DNA of 64,000 nt from Haladaptatus sp. QDMS2. Its GTDB lineage: Archaea > Halobacteriota > Halobacteria > Halobacteriales > Halococcaceae. Shown here one piece after another: positions 49,336 through 58,143 of the stretch. A program made the position numbers and the translations under genes. The notes beneath the pieces are model-generated. The model was not told the origin of the DNA. It worked only from the letters and a program-made list of their open reading frames with translations, and searched no databases. The stretch spans positions 2,852,001 to 2,916,000 of the forward strand of contig NZ_CP119791.1 of assembly GCF_029338295.1 (NCBI RefSeq), written 5' to 3'. Position 1 is the stretch's first letter. Each line of letters begins with the position of its first letter.

Positions 49336-52300
49336 CTACGTCGTCCGAAGGTGGTCGGTGCGCGGTTCGTACACCTCGCCTTTCTGTTTGAGCTTCTCGA
49401 TTTCGTGTTCGGCCTTCGAGTGGTCCATCCCGATTTCCTCCGCCCGGTCTAACACCACGTCGATTGGCGCACCGTCCTCGTATTCGTCTTCGATTTCCTT
49501 GATGAGGTTCTTGATGTTCTTCACGCGGTCGCGCTGGGTCTTCGAGCGGCCCGTCTCGACCACGTCGGCGTCGAACTGCCCGGTCTCCGGGTCGACCCCG
49601 ATGTCCTGGAGACACGACCGGACGAGTTCGATGACCCGCTCTGCGTCCTCTGTTTCGACGGTGTCAGAGAGGCGAACCCGCGCGCTCGCCTCAGAGAGCC
49701 GGACGAGCCCCTCGAGTTTACGGGCGGTCACGGGAACCGGGGCGTCCTCGTCTGCACCCTTCGACCGCAGGTCCACGTAGAAGTCACGGATGGCCTGTTT
49801 GGCCTCGTCACTCATCGTCGGATAACACGTGCGTTTGGAGAACGCGATGTACTTGCGGAGCAACTCGGCGTCGATGACGGGCGCCACCTCCTCGGTCACC
49901 TCGTTTACCTGCTGTTCGGTGAAGTTAGAGGAGTTCGTGTGCGTGCGGTGGGTGTGCAACTCGCCTGCGTAGTTCGTCCGCAGGATGTGCTCTGCGAGTT
50001 CTGTGTCCTTCTCCGCGTCCGGCTTGTCCGTCACCGTGAAGATGAGGTCGAACCGGGAGATGAGCGCCGGTTCGAGTTCGATTTGCTCCCCGATTGGCTC
50101 GTACGGGTCGAACCGGCCGTACTTCGGGTTCGCCGCACCGAGCAGCGAACACCGCGATTTGAGCGTCGCGTTGATGCCTGCCTTGGAAACCGAAATTGAG
50201 TTGTGGAGCACAACTCCCTGACTGACGAACGTATTGGTTGGCTCAACAGTCACGTCGTACACCCACGCTGTTTCGTACTCACCGGCGTTCGGAACGACCT
50301 CTACATCCGTGACACGATAGTACCGGAGTTCACATCCCGCTTCTAGTTCGCAAATTCGCTGTTCAGCTTCTTCGAGAGCTTGTTGCACAGTTGCGTGTGC
50401 ACGGTTCGTCAGTTGTTCACGCGTTTGCTCGTCATAGCCACCCGCCTCTGCGTAGTGAACAGTGCTCGTCGTCACGCCGTCCAATCGTTCGGCGAGTTGA
50501 CGGCCGGACCAGTTGATTGTCGTCCGAATCGTAGCGAGAGTAGTTGCGTTTTCGAGTTCTTGTTCGACCACTTTTACGCGATCGCGAATCTCTGCAATCT
50601 CCTCCTGCACGGTTTCCACCCGAATGCCGAATCCTTCATCGAGCGTCGGACGGAACTTCCCGGTGAGATTGAGACCGACGAGTTTCCGAAGGCTGCGAAT
50701 CTCTCGTGCCACGTCTGTTGGCAAGACGTCATGGTGTCTCGGAGTGGCGTCGCTTCGGTCTGCAAACGCGACAGCATCGTCGTATCGGTCGTCTGTTGGT
50801 TCGACTACCGCATCGACGAATTGCCGGATTGAATCGCCCATCACGTACACTTTCCACGAATTTTCGGCGATATCGTGGTGGATACGGGAGCCAACGCCTA
50901 TCTTCGCAAGCGCATCCGCGTAGTCTTCTGCGAGCCCTTCTGACGCCGTCGAAAATGACATGGCTTCACTTTCGACCCCACCGTCACCGGCGAATACACC
51001 GACCAGGAACCGGCGAATGTGTTCCTCTGACGCTCCGAGCACCTTCGCTGGAATTCGCTTGTCGCGGGCCGTGTGCATGAACTCGGGGAAGTTCGCCTCA
51101 AACCACCGGTACAGTTTGGTTGAAACCCACCGCTTTGTCACTGTTCCTGCGGCATTCACTGCGTCGGTACTTTCGATCGCAAACGTGCTTCGTGCGAGTG
51201 TCGCTGCCCGTTCGAGTAATCGTTGATCCTGATTTGAGAATCCGATTTCGTGGCTGGAGCCAGCATACGAGTGCCCCTCGGCAACAAGGAGTCCAAGAAG
51301 CTCCGCGAGGTCTGGCGTAAGTGACTCGGGAAGTCGTACATCTTTCTCATTCCCCTGTACTGGCTCGTCAACTAGCGTGACACCAGCCGCAGAGTTTGGG
51401 AGTTTTCGTGGTGCTGGGACGAAATCACCGGCCGAAATGTCTTGCGCTTCGACCGTCTCAACGTCACTTCCTGCGACGAACATTGGATGTTCCGGCGTAA
51501 CCATCACCTCTCGTCCGTTCGAAAACCGCACTCTCACGAACTCGTCGGGTGCCTCGTGGCGGCTGACTCGGTCAACAGGGTGTTTCGTCGTCTTATTCGA
51601 CTCGAAATCAACAGAATGGACTTGCGTATCGTCGACCGAAATAATCTCACAGTTAATTCCATCGACGACTGCATCTGGATTGGCTGCCATCTTGGAATCA
51701 ACAAACTCGCCGATTTTCACGCGTCGTCCATCAGCAAGCAAAATCTCTGAATTTGGGTGATATGACTGCTGTTCCAGCGCTTCGTGCATCGCAGAGCGGT
51801 CTTCCGATCGCATCTTATCGAGTTCGTCCACTGCAGCAATTCCTTTGTCTGCGAGGACGAGCGCACCTGCTTCGAGCGTCCACTGCTGGCCGTCACCGAA
51901 GTCGTCGCGCACCGCAGCGGCGGTGTTGTGCGTCACCACACCGTTCCCGATGAAGTTGTGCGTTTCAGGAACTGTGAGGTCAAACACTTCTTTCGTACCT
52001 ACATCTGCCGCTTCGACGACGCGGTCCCAGCAGAGACTGGCGTCAACGACTTCGCGGACAAGGGGTTCTGCGTGTCCGAGGTCAACGTCTTCGAGTATCG
52101 CTCTGGCGCGCTCACGGCCTGGATTGTCCCCGCGTGTCACGTTGGTGTGGTACGCACCACCAGCGCCGTCAGTAGCGACGAGTGCCGACCCCACTGGAAT
52201 CGTCTCTCCGCGTCTTGTCGCGCCGTTGGTGATCTTTTCGAGCGACGCTTGCTTTGGTGTGACCTCGAAACCGATGGTCGCGGCGTAGCGGTCGATATTC

Positions 52301-55300
52301 GAACCGTATATCTCGACGAAATGCTGCACGTGCTTGGACTCAATAGTCTGGCCATCGGCTAACGTATACGTTCCACGTCGATCGCGTTCCCGTCGTCGTG
52401 CGCGGACGCCATAGGTCTCTAGCATCAGCTGAACCTGTTCGGCCAACCCTTCGCTGATCGTTGAGAGAAGGATACTGGACCCACCGTTTTCACGGACTGA
52501 GACGGCTCCGTCCGCGTCCATCAGTCCTCGAAGGAATGCGTTGGCGTGCTCTGCTGTCGTGAGCTCAGGTGCCAGTTCGAGGTTGGCTTTTGGCGTCTCC
52601 ATCCCAGCATTGGCGAAAAGGCGTGCAATCGTTGCGCTGTTAACCCTTATACACGAAACACGGCCTTCCTGTCGTTCGATGCTTGGGTGCTTATCGAACT
52701 TCTCGGCGAAGATAGTTGCTGCCCGCTTTAGTACCTCCTCATCGCTATTAGAGAGCCGAATTAATCCCCGATTCCCGCGCCGGCGGTCCAGAGAGATATC
52801 ACCGTCGCCAAAGACGAGTCCAAGAAGATACATGAGTTCCTCGTCGAACGTTTTTGGCACGGTGATGCTGTCACCATGTCGAATCATGAGGCGATCGAAT
52901 GTGATATCTTCACGAGTCATCCCAACCGCATCGAGCATCGTGTCGAGTTTTGAAAGAGGGACGTGTCGGTTTCTGAGGGAGTCATAGATGAAGTCCTCTG
53001 AGAGGCCCAGTGTTGTCGCTGCTCCACGAAGGTGGCCAAACTCTGTGCAGAGGGCCGCACGAATCGTCTCAACTGATTCGTCGGTCAACTTCACTTTCTC
53101 GGTGGTGAGTTCGAGGAGTTTCCGAACCGGGATCTCGGTTCGCTCGAAGTCCCTGTACTTTGGAATCGCGACGTAATCTCCCGGCCCAATATCTGAAATC
53201 TTGACCCACTCCATACCGTGTTCGCCGCACGTCAAGAGTGGCGTGTTCTCGGATGCAGTAAGCGACTTTCCGTGGGCGGTTTCGATGCGTCTGCAGGGCT
53301 TTTCTGGCATCCGCCAGACGTGCGATGAAGCGCGTTCATCTACCACACCGGTTCTGCGGTCGAACGTTTGTAAACCAATAGCTTTCAGTGCGCTCGTCTC
53401 TTCTGTCACCGGTTCAGGGTGTTCGTCAATCGCAAGATTCCGAATCTCCTGGAATCCGTTTTCGGTGTGGATTCGCGTGTCACCAGTCACACAGAGACCC
53501 GCAGAGGACGAACCCTTGCCCGAGGTGTAGACCGACCGCGGTGCGATGTTTCGAATGTACTGGAGCATCGCGGAGTTGTGCGACACAATGTTGTTCGTCA
53601 GGTAGTTGTGAGTCCCCTCAATTTCCAGGTCGTACACCCATTCATAATCTGGTTCAGCAATTTCGATGGACTCGATTTGTTCCCACCGGATGTCTCCCTC
53701 GACAAGTTGCTTGAGCGCGTGTATCTCATCAGCGACTGCTATTCCGTCTTCAATTCGCTCGTTTATCACTGCACGCGCTCCGGACACATAGCCGCCGTCT
53801 GCGATGACTTCGTTTCGCTCGTGAAGGCTCACTGTCCGCTGTGAAACGCCAACGTCGTCAGCAATTGCCTGCTGTGAGATGTTCAGATCGGTGCGTGCTG
53901 TTTTGAGGCTCTCCCATTCCGGTTGGAGATTCTGCTTGAGCGCGTAGAGTTCATCTAATCGGCTTTCGAACGCCGTAATGACTGACCGGAGCGCCTCACG
54001 GGAGGGGTTTCTGTCACCGCGTTCGTAGTGCTGGTAGGTTGACCGAGGAACACCGCAGTCGAACTGTGACAGTGCTAATGCGGTACGTATCTCCTGTAGC
54101 TGCTCTCCAATATCCGGAATCACATCGACGTTGGTATTCTCTGGTACGTCGGCAAATGCCTGTGATGCAACGGTTTTTCGCTCGGTTACGAATCCAACTT
54201 GTTCAACATACTCACTGAAGTCCGAACCACTGATTCGGAGCCGGAAACTCTCGTTGTGTCGTGGTTTCAAGTGAGCGCCAATACCGATCGACGCGAGCAA
54301 CGACTTCACGCCCTCTAACAGCTTACGACTCATCGAACTGACCGTAATCTCTCGCTGCGTGGTTGAAACGTGGCCTTCGGCCTCAACATAGGCTTTCAGG
54401 AACGCTGCTTTCACTTCCGGACTTGTGCTGAACAGCGCCTGTGGAACGTGCTGTTCTGCAGATCGGTTGAGGATGGCAGGCTCCAGATTTTCGAGGAAGC
54501 TTACAAACTCACTAGCTGAACAGACAACTTCTCGCGCCTGTTCATCTGGGCGTCCTTCGCGTTCAGACCACGTCAGTCCTAATCGCTCGAACCCGTCGGC
54601 GACGTCGTCGAGAATCTCGCGGTCGTTGTTCGTGATGGTGACCGAGCCGCTGTGCTCGTCATTTCGGTACACGTGACCCTCTGCGATGATGTAGCCAATG
54701 AGCCGCGCAAGTGACGGCGTCCAGGTTTCTGGGAGGGACAGACGAACGGCATTGTTCGCTCTCGACCGTCGATAGTCGACGGAAAGTGTATCGTCCCACG
54801 TGGTTGGTATGTGCCGAGGTGTCGCGATAAATTGCCCTTCGGAGAGCGTTTCTGCCTTGCGAGCCGAGAATCTGCCATCCGACTGCACAAACAATGGGTG
54901 GGACGGAGTCACCTCTATCTCGCTTCCGCTCGCGGTTTGGATGCGATACATCCGATCAGGTGCTTCGCGCTTCCAGACTTTCGTGGCTCGCTTTTGCGTC
55001 AGGGTTCCGTCTAAATCGACCGAAGGGACTGGGAAATCAACCGCTTGGTACACACCGTCGTCAATTGGTTTCGGATCCGTGAGATTTGACTCGACCAGCT
55101 CTCGAATCGTTACCTCTGTGCCGTCTGCGAGCGTGACTTTTGTATCGCCTTTGACGCACTTCCCGGTCCCTGGGTCACCGATGAGGAGCATGTGCAGGTC
55201 GCCACGAATCCGCGACCCGTCGGGGAGGTGTTTGGTCACGCCAGAGAACAACTGGAGAATCATCGCTAACTTCTCCTGTTCGTACCCGAAGATGGAGGGT

Positions 55301-56151
55301 GCAATCGACCCCACCATCTTGTCGTAAATGTCGGGTTCCTGGGAGAGTTCGATGATGTCCTTTTTGTCCTCCTCGGTGATGTCCATCTCCTCGAACTGCT
55401 CGTCCTCGACGACGATGGAACTGCCCTCCATGAACACGTCGAACATCGGGGACTTCTCCTGGTTGTTGCCCTGTTGTTCGAGGTGGAGGACGCCCGTCAC
55501 GCGGACGTGGTCACCGGCGGTCACCTTGCCCGTGATGTCGTCTTCGATGTGGATGTCGATGCTCTGAGGTGTCTCCCCGCCGCGAAGTCCCTCGGGGCTC
55601 TCTTGGACCCGGAGCTTCTGGGCGTCGATGAACTCAGACTGGTCGAAGTTGATGCGAAACGGCCCCTGTCGTTCACAGCCCTGACACTCGTGGGGTTCCT
55701 GGAAGTCGCCGCCGGCCTGCTGGATGAAGGTCAGCGTGCCACAGCGCAGGCATTCGAAGGCGGCTTCCTGAATCTTCGGTCGAACGTCGGTGGCCTTGCG
55801 GACGATGCCCTGCACCGCGATGAGTCGGCCGCGGTGTCGTGCCCGAATCTTCCGGATGTCCGTCGCCTCCGGCAGGTTCTTGACCCGGACGTGCGCCCGG
55901 CCTAGGCCGACGTCGACCGGCAGGTCGTACATCCGCAGCGCCTCCTCTGCGTACTGTTGGAGTTGCCCGGGTTGGGACTTGTAGTCGTCTGCGAGGTCCG
56001 GGTCGAACCGATAGAGATCCTGATAATCGATGTACAGCGACCGCTGTTCGTTTGGGTACTTCTGGGCGAGTTCCCCGATTGCGTCGCGGTAGTAGTTCCG
56101 GTAGAACTCTTCGAATCGCTCGATTAGCTCTGCGTTTTCCGCGTGCGCCAT
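49336..56151 (-). CDS. mcm: MCM replicative DNA helicase precursor with three inteins
   Basis: 2271 codons from ATG 56151. The four extein pieces (residues 1-331, 860-886, 1410-1462, 1985-2271) join to a 698-residue MCM. The N-terminal domain has a zinc ribbon (Cys134, Cys137, Cys156, Cys159) and DNA-binding hairpin region; Walker A GDPGTGK is residues 325-331, Walker B is ALVLADKGIAAVDELDKM, the arginine finger is SRFD, and a C-terminal winged helix ends the protein. The hexamer unwinds DNA at the replication fork. The start is supported by a TATA-like TACTTA at 56179-56184. It is downstream of no gene and is followed by a small broken gene. All three inteins must splice for activity. Confidence 0.96.
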   Translation of the reverse strand: MAHAENAELIERFEEFYRNYYRDAIGELAQKYPNEQRSLYIDYQDLYRFDPDLADDYKSQPGQLQQYAEEALRMYDLPVDVGLGRAHVRVKNLPEATDIRKIRARHRGRLIAVQGIVRKATDVRPKIQEAAFECLRCGTLTFIQQAGGDFQEPHECQGCERQGPFRINFDQSEFIDAQKLRVQESPEGLRGGETPQSIDIHIEDDITGKVTAGDHVRVTGVLHLEQQGNNQEKSPMFDVFMEGSSIVVEDEQFEEMDITEEDKKDIIELSQEPDIYDKMVGSIAPSIFGYEQEKLAMILQLFSGVTKHLPDGSRIRGDLHMLLIGDPGTGKCVKGDTKVTLADGTEVTIRELVESNLTDPKPIDDGVYQAVDFPVPSVDLDGTLTQKRATKVWKREAPDRMYRIQTASGSEIEVTPSHPLFVQSDGRFSARKAETLSEGQFIATPRHIPTTWDDTLSVDYRRSRANNAVRLSLPETWTPSLARLIGYIIAEGHVYRNDEHSGSVTITNNDREILDDVADGFERLGLTWSEREGRPDEQAREVVCSASEFVSFLENLEPAILNRSAEQHVPQALFSTSPEVKAAFLKAYVEAEGHVSTTQREITVSSMSRKLLEGVKSLLASIGIGAHLKPRHNESFRLRISGSDFSEYVEQVGFVTERKTVASQAFADVPENTNVDVIPDIGEQLQEIRTALALSQFDCGVPRSTYQHYERGDRNPSREALRSVITAFESRLDELYALKQNLQPEWESLKTARTDLNISQQAIADDVGVSQRTVSLHERNEVIADGGYVSGARAVINERIEDGIAVADEIHALKQLVEGDIRWEQIESIEIAEPDYEWVYDLEIEGTHNYLTNNIVSHNSAMLQYIRNIAPRSVYTSGKGSSSAGLCVTGDTRIHTENGFQEIRNLAIDEHPEPVTEETSALKAIGLQTFDRRTGVVDERASSHVWRMPEKPCRRIETAHGKSLTASENTPLLTCGEHGMEWVKISDIGPGDYVAIPKYRDFERTEIPVRKLLELTTEKVKLTDESVETIRAALCTEFGHLRGAATTLGLSEDFIYDSLRNRHVPLSKLDTMLDAVGMTREDITFDRLMIRHGDSITVPKTFDEELMYLLGLVFGDGDISLDRRRGNRGLIRLSNSDEEVLKRAATIFAEKFDKHPSIERQEGRVSCIRVNSATIARLFANAGMETPKANLELAPELTTAEHANAFLRGLMDADGAVSVRENGGSSILLSTISEGLAEQVQLMLETYGVRARRRERDRRGTYTLADGQTIESKHVQHFVEIYGSNIDRYAATIGFEVTPKQASLEKITNGATRRGETIPVGSALVATDGAGGAYHTNVTRGDNPGRERARAILEDVDLGHAEPLVREVVDASLCWDRVVEAADVGTKEVFDLTVPETHNFIGNGVVTHNTAAAVRDDFGDGQQWTLEAGALVLADKGIAAVDELDKMRSEDRSAMHEALEQQSYHPNSEILLADGRRVKIGEFVDSKMAANPDAVVDGINCEIISVDDTQVHSVDFESNKTTKHPVDRVSRHEAPDEFVRVRFSNGREVMVTPEHPMFVAGSDVETVEAQDISAGDFVPAPRKLPNSAAGVTLVDEPVQGNEKDVRLPESLTPDLAELLGLLVAEGHSYAGSSHEIGFSNQDQRLLERAATLARSTFAIESTDAVNAAGTVTKRWVSTKLYRWFEANFPEFMHTARDKRIPAKVLGASEEHIRRFLVGVFAGDGGVESEAMSFSTASEGLAEDYADALAKIGVGSRIHHDIAENSWKVYVMGDSIRQFVDAVVEPTDDRYDDAVAFADRSDATPRHHDVLPTDVAREIRSLRKLVGLNLTGKFRPTLDEGFGIRVETVQEEIAEIRDRVKVVEQELENATTLATIRTTINWSGRQLAERLDGVTTSTVHYAEAGGYDEQTREQLTNRAHATVQQALEEAEQRICELEAGCELRYYRVTDVEVVPNAGEYETAWVYDVTVEPTNTFVSQGVVLHNSISVSKAGINATLKSRCSLLGAANPKYGRFDPYEPIGEQIELEPALISRFDLIFTVTDKPDAEKDTELAEHILRTNYAGELHTHRTHTNSSNFTEQQVNEVTEEVAPVIDAELLRKYIAFSKRTCYPTMSDEAKQAIRDFYVDLRSKGADEDAPVPVTARKLEGLVRLSEASARVRLSDTVETEDAERVIELVRSCLQDIGVDPETGQFDADVVETGRSKTQRDRVKNIKNLIKEIEDEYEDGAPIDVVLDRAEEIGMDHSKAEHEIEKLKQKGEVYEPRTDHLRTT
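50200..51765 (-). other. Intein 3 of MCM, 522 residues, with LAGLIDADG endonuclease
   Basis: Residues 1463-1984, between EALEQQ and SISVSKAGI near the Walker B and sensor region. It starts with Ser (SYHPNSEILLADG) instead of Cys and ends VVLHN with +1 Ser. Block B TPEHPMF keeps the TxxH motif. Block F reads VYDVTVEPTNTF where the usual His is Asn. Two endonuclease motifs are LAELLGLLVAEGHS (about 153-166) and FLVGVFAGDGGV (about 253-264). GC content is lower than the flanking exteins. It looks intact. Confidence 0.9.
51925..53493 (-). other. Intein 2 of MCM, 523 residues, with LAGLIDADG endonuclease
   Basis: Residues 887-1409, inserted after SGKGSSSAGL and before TAAAVRDD. It starts with Cys (CVTGDTRIHTENG) and ends VVTHN with +1 Thr. 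Block B is unusual: the canonical TxxH is replaced by SENT (TASENTPLL). Block F VFDLTVPETHNF is normal. Endonuclease motifs: LLGLVFGDGDI (about 223-233) and FLRGLMDADGAV (about 320-331), the latter the classic form. Also a helix-turn-helix-like stretch LSEDFIYDSLRNRHVPLSKL. Confidence 0.9.
53575..55158 (-). other. Intein 1 of MCM, 528 residues, with LAGLIDADG endonuclease and HTH segments
   Basis: Residues 332-859, inserted directly after the Walker A lysine (GDPGTGK | S). It starts CVKGDTKVTLADG and ends IVSHN with +1 Ser. Block B VTPSHPLF (TxxH) and block F VYDLEIEGTHNY are normal, so splicing is likely. Endonuclease motifs LIGYIIAEGHV (about 153-163) and FLKAYVEAEGHV (about 253-264). Two helix-turn-helix-like stretches (LALSQFDCGVPRSTYQHYER and ISQQAIADDVGVSQRTVSLH) probably help DNA recognition. 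Confidence 0.92.
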
Positions 56152-56178
56152 TCAAGGAAAATGTAATCCACCATCGGC

Positions 56179-56184
56179 TAAGTA
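56179..56184 (-). promoter_or_regulatory. TATA-like box of mcm
   Basis: Minus-strand TACTTA, 28 bases before ATG 56151, leaderless geometry. Confidence 0.45.
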
Positions 56185-56271
56185 GTTTGGCAAAGGGCAG
56201 ACTGAAAGTGAATGCCACCCGGGCGAACCCCTAAATAGGAAGCCGACATCGCCTCACTCAGTGATTCGCTG

Positions 56272-56808
56272 ATGCCCGGCCCCGTCTTTCTTCCCGGTGA
56301 GAACGTCTCCCTGCATACCGTCGCCCGCGACGACCTGCCGTTCATCCAGCGACACGCGAACGACCCCCGCGTCTGGCACTCGCTCGCCAAAGCGAACCCA
56401 GTGAACGAACTTCAGGAAGAGCAGTGGTACGAATCGTGGAGCAAAGGCGACGACGCCAAACTCCTGATTTGCGCGGACGGCGACCCCGTTGGCTTCGTCA
56501 GCCTCACGGATTTCGATACGGTTCACGGGTCGGGCCAACTCGGCTACTGGATCGCTCCCGACGAGTGGGGCAACGGCTACGCCACCGAGGCCGTTTCGCT
56601 CATCACCGACTACGGATTCGGCCACCGACGCCTCCACAAAATCATCGCTTACGTCTACGACTTCAACGAGGGGTCAAAGCGCGTCCTCGAAAAGCTCGGG
56701 TTCAGGCAGGAAGGCCTGCTCCGCGATGGCGGCTTCATCGACCACGAGTACATCGATTTACTGCTGTATGGGGTGCTCGAAGACGAGTGGCGAGCGCGCC
56801 AGGGCTGA
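56272..56808 (+). CDS. GNAT-family N-acetyltransferase (RimJ/RimL type)
   Basis: 178 residues from ATG 56272. GNAT fold: beta strand GPVFLPGENVSLHTV, GQLGYWIAPDEWGNGYATEA (motif A acetyl-CoA site with Q/RxxGxG/A-like loop), LHKIIAYVYDFNEGSKRVLEKLGFRQEG (motif B, AxN-type helix). The RimJ/RimL branch acetylates ribosomal protein N-termini or small amines. A TATA-like CCTAAATAGG is about 38 bases upstream. It is divergent from mcm and ends 3 bases before the phosphotransferase stop. Confidence 0.9.
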   Translation: MPGPVFLPGENVSLHTVARDDLPFIQRHANDPRVWHSLAKANPVNELQEEQWYESWSKGDDAKLLICADGDPVGFVSLTDFDTVHGSGQLGYWIAPDEWGNGYATEAVSLITDYGFGHRRLHKIIAYVYDFNEGSKRVLEKLGFRQEGLLRDGGFIDHEYIDLLLYGVLEDEWRARQG

Positions 56809-56811
56809 TCT

Positions 56812-57891
56812 TTAGAGATACCGCTCGACGAACGTCCGGTGCTCCGCGGCCCGCTCGTCTCGCTCCTCGCTTGACGCATCCTGATACCACAGCGGGAGGC
56901 AGGCCATCGCGCCCAGCCGAGTGGTGAGGCTGTAGACTGCCATTCGCTCTCGGGTCGCCTCGTCGAACGCCCACCCACTTCGCGCCTCGGTGTAGGCCGT
57001 CCTGAAGGTCTCGCGGAGGGTTGCCGTCTGCTCCGGTCCGTCTTCCTCCGGATGCAGCAGGTAGAATTCCGTCTGTGCGAGGTTGTACGCCGGCTCTGCC
57101 GCAGACAGATTCGCCCAGTCGAGAACCGCCTTCGTCGCGCCCGTCTCCGGATCGACGAGCAGGTTCCCAAGGCGGTAGTCCCAGTGGCAGTAGGTCGGTG
57201 CTTCGGGTTCCGACAGCGCGGGAATCGCGTCCCGGAGATACTCCCGTACGCCCGGCACGAGGTCGGCGAACCGCTCGGGTTTCTCCGCGAGGTCCGGGAA
57301 GAAACCGCCCTCGGCTAAGCTGTCGAGCGTTCCCTCACTGTCCGCCAGCACCTTTTCGCGCAAATCGTCGTAGCGAGGGTGTTCGTCAGTATCCAGGACG
57401 GCCAGTTCCTCATCCCGAACCCCGACTTTCCCCGCGCCATCGAGCGGGCCGAGCTCGTGGAGTTCCGCGAGATTTTGACCCGCCTCTCGGAGAATCTGCG
57501 TCCGGGCATCGAAGGAGAGTTGGCTCGCCTCGCCTTCGAAATTCTCCCCCTCGACGTATTCCATCAGATAGAACGGCGCGGGAAACCGCTCGTGGTCGTC
57601 ACAGTAGCCGAAAACCTCCGGGACGGGAATGGTCGTCTTCAGTCCGACCAACGCGAGCAGTCGCGGTTCTGCCCGTGCAATGACGGGGTCCACGAAATCA
57701 GCCGTCGTCGCCTTGAGTACGACCACTCGTCGCTCGAAGGACGTTTTCACGTCGAGTTTCGCGACGAAATCCGTGCCGTGGGGGCTTCGTTCGACCGATT
57801 CGGCCTCCCAGTCCGACTTGAGGTTCTCGACCATCTCCTGCACTGCCGCGTCGGAAATTTCCGCAGAATCGTTGCCCGTCGCCGTCGTCAT
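56812..57891 (-). CDS. Aminoglycoside phosphotransferase-family protein
   Basis: 359 residues from ATG 57891 (MTTATGNDSAEISDAAVQEM). Kinase-like APH fold: VVLKATTADFVD (ATP-binding Lys), FYLMEYVEGENF hinge, CHWDYRLGNLLVDPETG (the HxDxxxxN catalytic loop) and VLDWANLSAAEP (metal Asp-x-x motif). The family phosphorylates small molecules or acts in acyl-CoA metabolism (ACAD10/11-like). Which substrate is not visible. A longer frame to 58008 runs into the tRNA-tail repeat region and is rejected. Confidence 0.82.
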   Translation of the reverse strand: MTTATGNDSAEISDAAVQEMVENLKSDWEAESVERSPHGTDFVAKLDVKTSFERRVVVLKATTADFVDPVIARAEPRLLALVGLKTTIPVPEVFGYCDDHERFPAPFYLMEYVEGENFEGEASQLSFDARTQILREAGQNLAELHELGPLDGAGKVGVRDEELAVLDTDEHPRYDDLREKVLADSEGTLDSLAEGGFFPDLAEKPERFADLVPGVREYLRDAIPALSEPEAPTYCHWDYRLGNLLVDPETGATKAVLDWANLSAAEPAYNLAQTEFYLLHPEEDGPEQTATLRETFRTAYTEARSGWAFDEATRERMAVYSLTTRLGAMACLPLWYQDASSEERDERAAEHRTFVERYL

Positions 57892-57938
57892 ACGCTCACT
57901 TCTGATTGAACGTGTAGAAGTTTTGTGGTGATGGGTAC

Positions 57939-57958
57939 GGAACCACCCGGATTTGAAC
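57939..57958. repeat. Partial copy of tRNA-Pro 3' end (copy 1)
   Basis: GGAACCACCCGGATTTGAAC, one mismatch to the 3' segment of the tRNA-Pro gene (minus strand). It is followed by a perfect palindrome TCGCAACGTTGCGA at 57963-57976 and by GTGCG-TTCGT-CGCAC at 58023-58037. Confidence 0.7.
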
Positions 57959-58042
57959 TCGGTCGCAACGTTGCGAGTTGCTCTCTGCTCAAACTGGTTG
58001 CTGTCCATTTCTGCCTCCTCACGTGCGTTCGTCGCACAGAAA

Positions 58043-58064
58043 TGGGACCACCCGGATTTGAACC
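58043..58064. repeat. Partial copy of tRNA-Pro 3' end (copy 2)
   Basis: TGGGACCACCCGGATTTGAACC identical to the 3' 22 bases of the tRNA gene at 58144-58165. An inverted repeat CGGATTTGAAC (58053-58063) / GTTCAAATCCG (58085-58095) folds back on it, and CTCTCGC / GCGAGAG at 58111-58138 follows. Copies start about 105 and 101 bases apart. Confidence 0.75.
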
Positions 58065-58143
58065 CCAGTCGCTGTCGCTCCTTTGTTCAAATCCGCGGCT
58101 CGTCAGAAGGCTCTCGCTCGCCAATTTGCTCGCGAGAGAATTA

